Shown here piece by piece: positions 60,997 through 64,000 of a stretch of DNA of 64,000 nt. The stretch comes from Nymphalis io (lineage: Eukaryota; Arthropoda; Insecta; Lepidoptera; Nymphalidae): NCBI RefSeq assembly GCF_905147045.1, contig NC_065918.1:5332001-5396000 (forward strand), written 5' to 3'. Numbering within the stretch: position 1 is the stretch's first letter; each line of letters starts with the position of its first letter. A program made the position numbers and the translations under genes. The notes under the pieces are model-generated. The model worked only from the letters and a program-made list of their open reading frames with translations. It did not search any database and had not been told where the DNA came from.

Positions 60997-62237
60997 TTAG
61001 GTCCTTACATATGAAATTAGCGTTTTGTCGTACCACTCGTGACCACTTTGATCTGAAATATCTCCTCTTTGGTTAAAAATTCCAAATTCAAATTTATAAA
61101 TTCATTTAGCTGGTACATTTGAGTTTTGAAAACAGTCATTCATTTGTTTTTTCCTCATTATTTTTTTTTGGCGTCGCTTATTACCACACAATACAAAACA
61201 TGTGTATATGTATGTATCGGTATATTTACGAGTAGGAGTTCTACCGTGGCACCAGTGCTGCAGAAACAGCTCGAAGGATTAATGATGTGTACGGCGCTGA
61301 TGTCGCAGAAAAAAGCACGGTACGTTTTTGGTTTCAACGTTTTCGTTCTGGAAATTTCGACTTTCAGAACCAATCCCGTGGACTGTCGGAGACCAAAGTG
61401 GAAAATGAAGAATAAAAGGCTATTGTGGAAGCGGATCCATCACAAAGCACTTCAGAGATAGCTGCAGGCTTCGAGGTAAGTGATAAAACTGTTAATTTAC
61501 TTGAAGCAAATCGGGAAATTAAAAAACTTGAATGATGGGTACCTCATGAATTGAGTGAATCGAACTTGCAAACACGCGTCGACTGCTGTGTTACTTTGCT
61601 CAACCGACACAATAATGAAGGGATTTTAAATCGAATCATTACTTGTGATGAAAAGTGGATACTGTACGATAATCGGAAGCGCTCGTCGCAATGGCTGAAT
61701 CCTGGAGACCTAGCTAAATTCTGCCCTAAATGAAAATTGACTCAGAAAAAGTTACTTAGAAGTGTTTGGTGGACTAGCGCTGGTGTCGTTCACTACAGTT
61801 TTCTAAAATCTGGCCAAACGATTACGGCAGATATCTATTGTCAGCAACTGAAAACCATGAAGTAAGAACTAGCCGCTAAACAACCGAAATTGGTCAATCG
61901 CTCTAGGCCACTGTTGCTTCACGACAACGCAAGACCACACACTGCACAACAAACAACCACTAAGTTAGATGAGCTACAATTGGAATGTCTGCGGCATCCA
62001 CCGTACTACCCAGACCTTGCTCCAACAGTTTACCATTTTTTCCGGAATTTGGACAATTTCTTACAAGGAAAAAAATTTAATTCTGATGCGGGCAGTCCAA
62101 CCCACCTTCAAAGAGTTTATTGATTCTCGCCCCCATGGATTTTTTAGTATGAGATGGCACAATTGCACAGATTTATTATCTTATCGGACTTTAGATTCCT
62201 CACGTACAAAACGCCAATTTCTTATGTAAGGACCTAA
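60997..62237 (+). mobile_element. Complete, inactive mariner element
   Basis: 1241 bp with 32-base TIRs at 60997-61028 (TTAGGTCCTTACATATGAAA...) and 62206-62237, matching at 30 of 32 positions, and TA duplications at 60995-60996 and 62238-62239. Both ends are intact, which is unusual for such a mutated copy. Length and TIRs fit the cecropia/Hsmar1-like mariner group. Confidence 0.93.
61220..62220 (+). pseudogene. Mariner transposase pseudogene
   Basis: One frame carries nearly the whole protein. It reads TSAAETARRINDVYGADVAE (N-terminal HTH), VEADPSQSTSEIAAGFEVS (second HTH), WVPHEL, CDEKWILYDNRKRS with the first catalytic Asp at 61647-61649, and LLLHDNARPH with the second Asp at 61923-61925. 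The third DD34D position (62028-62030) is Val in APTVYHFF where Asp is expected. In-frame stops occur at 61413, 61533, 61731 and 61863, and a frameshift near 62085-62100 moves the C-terminus (FKEFIDSR) to another frame. The start is degraded. No functional transposase can be made. Confidence 0.92.
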
Positions 62238-62260
62238 TATTAACTGATGTAAATAATATA

Positions 62261-62955
62261 CAGGGTTACAGGGTAATATGTCACGATCCTTTTAAAGGGT
62301 TATAGTTCAGGACAATAGCTATCAAATGACCCCCAAAATGCTTATGCAAAAGTGTATCGTTTTCGAGTTATTAATTTTTTAATATTTTTTTTATTTAAAG
62401 GATGTTTAAGATTCTAAAATTCAATAAAAAAAAAATCAACGTATTTTCCCTATTTTTTTTTGTATTTCTTGCTAGGGTACATCCTAGTTAATAATAACCA
62501 GTTATAAAACAAAAACAATCTTCAAGCATTTTTAAATTACAGATCCAAAACTGTACAACTTTTCGATTTTTAATTTTGATTCTTTAAGTTACTCGCAATT
62601 TTTTTGTAAAAATCACTATGGCTCTTATCGTGCGGATCATTTTAAAAACATCTGCGTTTCCTTAGCTATCCATCGGTACATAAAAAGTACAGTAACAATC
62701 ATAAACTTAGGAGAAAATTAGATAACAAAGAGACCAGGTAGGAAATTCTAAGAAATGCTATTGTTAAGAAATTAAATCTGGATCAAAGACAAAAGGACCT
62801 CAATGCAAAGTAGTTAAAGATTATTTTTAATAGGGGTAATAGGTAAAAAAGGAGAGATAAACCAGAGCTGTCATTGCAATTTTGAATTTAAATCAAAAAC
62901 AAAATACTTAATCTTTTTAGTTACTCCATACTTTCGAAATTACACTGTTTATTAT
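62261..62955 (-). mobile_element. 3' non-coding part of the DD41D transposon, candidate terminus at 62261
   Basis: About 700 AT-rich bases between the mariner and the next transposase stop. The repeated CAGGGT(T/A)A at 62261-62275, preceded by TA, is a candidate TIR end; the other terminus would be beyond the window, so it cannot be confirmed here. Confidence 0.3.
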
Positions 62956-64000
62956 TCATAATTCGTGTTCAAAATGAGATCCCCTATTTCGTATACAAAT
63001 ACGCATTCTTTTTCTTAATTCACTTTTTACTACAACACTACTCAAGCTATGTCGAATAGAATTTGCAGCATTCATTATTCTTGTTTTGAGTTCTTCAATT
63101 GTTTGTACTGGTGAAACATCATAAACCAGGCTTTTCATATGCCCCCAGACATAATAGTCCATCGGAGTCAAATCTGGACTTCTCGCTGGCCATGGGATTG
63201 GTCCTCCTCTGCCAATCCATCTATTACGATAATTGCTGTCTAGCTACTGTCTCACGGACATTCGAAAGTGTGCGGGGCAACCATCATGCTGGAATATCAT
63301 TCTCTGCCTAAGTTTCAGCGAAACATTTTCGAGTAACTCATGCAGGATTTCTCTAAGCAAGCTTTCATAACTTTCACCATTTAAGTTATCAGGTAGGAAA
63401 TGTGGCCCAATAAGATTATCATTGATAATCCCCATCCAGACGTTTACCGAGAAACGTCTTTGGGAACCGCTTAATCGCTTTTTGTGAGGGTTTCCCTGTT
63501 CTTTTTGAGACCAATATCGAATATTGTGGTAGTTAGTAATACCATCTTTGTCAAACTTTGACTCGTCTGTCCATAAAATTTTTCTCAAAAAATTGGGATT
63601 TTCTGCATCACAGTGTAGCATAAATCGGGAAAAATCTAAACGTCTTGCAGGATCTCTTTCTTCAATCACGTGTACGGGTGTGTAATGATAGGGATACAAT
63701 CCAGCCGCGTGGACAGTAAACCAGACTCTCCATTGAGATACGCCCAGTCGGTTTGCCACAATATTGGTGGAAACTGTAGGGTCCTCTCGAAAATGACGAA
63801 TAATTACATCTTCTTCATCTGGAGAACGGACACGAGGGCGTCCGGAATCAGATTGTCTCCTTTGCACGCGACCAGTTTCTCTAATTCGACGATACACACC
63901 AATAAAGACACTATTGTCAGGTGTCCGGCGATCCGGAAATCGACGATTATACTCACGACGAGCAGCTGCGGCGTCACCGTTACAATATCCATAGCAAAAT
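62956..64000 (-). pseudogene. Tc1/mariner-group DD41D (rosa-like) transposase, one internal stop, truncated by window end
   Basis: On the minus strand a single frame is open from the window edge (63999) to 63247, interrupted by TAG at 63244-63246, then open to the stop at 62956. It begins within the N-terminal HTH (EYNRRFPDRRTPDNSVFIGV), continues YRRIRETGRVQRRQSDSGRP (linker) and DPTVSTNIVANRLGVSQWRV (second HTH). The DDE/D core shows ILWTDESKF, FQHDGCPAHF (Asp at 63283-63285) and PDLTPMDYYVWG (Asp at 63157-63159). The last two Asp are 41 residues apart, placing it in the DD41D group (rosa, from memory) rather than DD34D mariner. All catalytic residues are present and only one stop is seen, so it is young or recently active. 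The N-terminus lies outside the window. Confidence 0.85.

Noticed and set aside
61126..61461. 111-codon plus-strand ORF
   Set aside because: It lies in the wrong frame of the mariner; the transposase motifs are in another frame.
1..64000. CRISPR arrays, operons or ribosome-binding sites
   Set aside because: Eukaryotic nuclear DNA with introns; no regularly spaced repeat array is present.

Overview
This is an AT-rich stretch of insect nuclear DNA, almost certainly from a lepidopteran (butterfly or moth). Three things point there. A single-exon forkhead gene (15561-16571) reads as the arthropod FoxC orthologue crocodile. Spliced genes have short exons and GT/AG introns. Several dispersed repeats look like those common in butterfly genomes: tRNA-derived SINEs, CR1/Jockey- and R1-like LINE tails, Helitron-like fragments and Tc1/mariner elements. 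I could run no database search, so repeat names rest on memory of the families.

Layout. 0.25-3.3 kb: promoter-like region with an RFX X-box, then a three-exon gene for a 132-residue type II membrane, coiled-coil protein. 4-9 kb: repeat graveyard. 10.0-10.96 kb, minus strand: a broken endogenous copy of an RNA-virus superfamily 1 helicase, followed by an intact 104-codon ORF of unknown origin. 11-15 kb: SINE and Helitron-like remnants. 15.17-17.3 kb: croc with a CpG-rich promoter (possible FOX self-binding sites) and a GC-rich 3' region. 17.3-44 kb: no gene recognised; AT-rich DNA with a few SINEs, a duplicated 165-bp segment and several islands of balanced base composition that could be croc enhancers.

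44-49 kb: dense repeats, including a 2.2-kb element with terminal inverted repeats of about 125 bp and a LINE fragment inside. 49.9-52.9 kb, minus strand: a gene model I assembled from three phase-compatible exons, predicting a secreted 188-residue protein with no recognised family. 53-60 kb: SINEs, a second copy of the Helitron-like family with a nested insertion, a possible pogo remnant and a SINE carrying a perfect 26-bp hairpin. 61.0-62.2 kb: a complete but dead mariner with TIRs and TA duplications. 62.3-64 kb: a Tc1/mariner-group transposase of the DD41D type with one internal stop, running off the window end.

The three cellular genes do not form an obvious pathway. croc is the developmental regulator, and the large gene-free interval on its 3' side is the natural place for its control elements. 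The most unusual contents are the viral fossil, the unrecognised secreted-protein gene, the long-TIR element and the perfect SINE hairpin.
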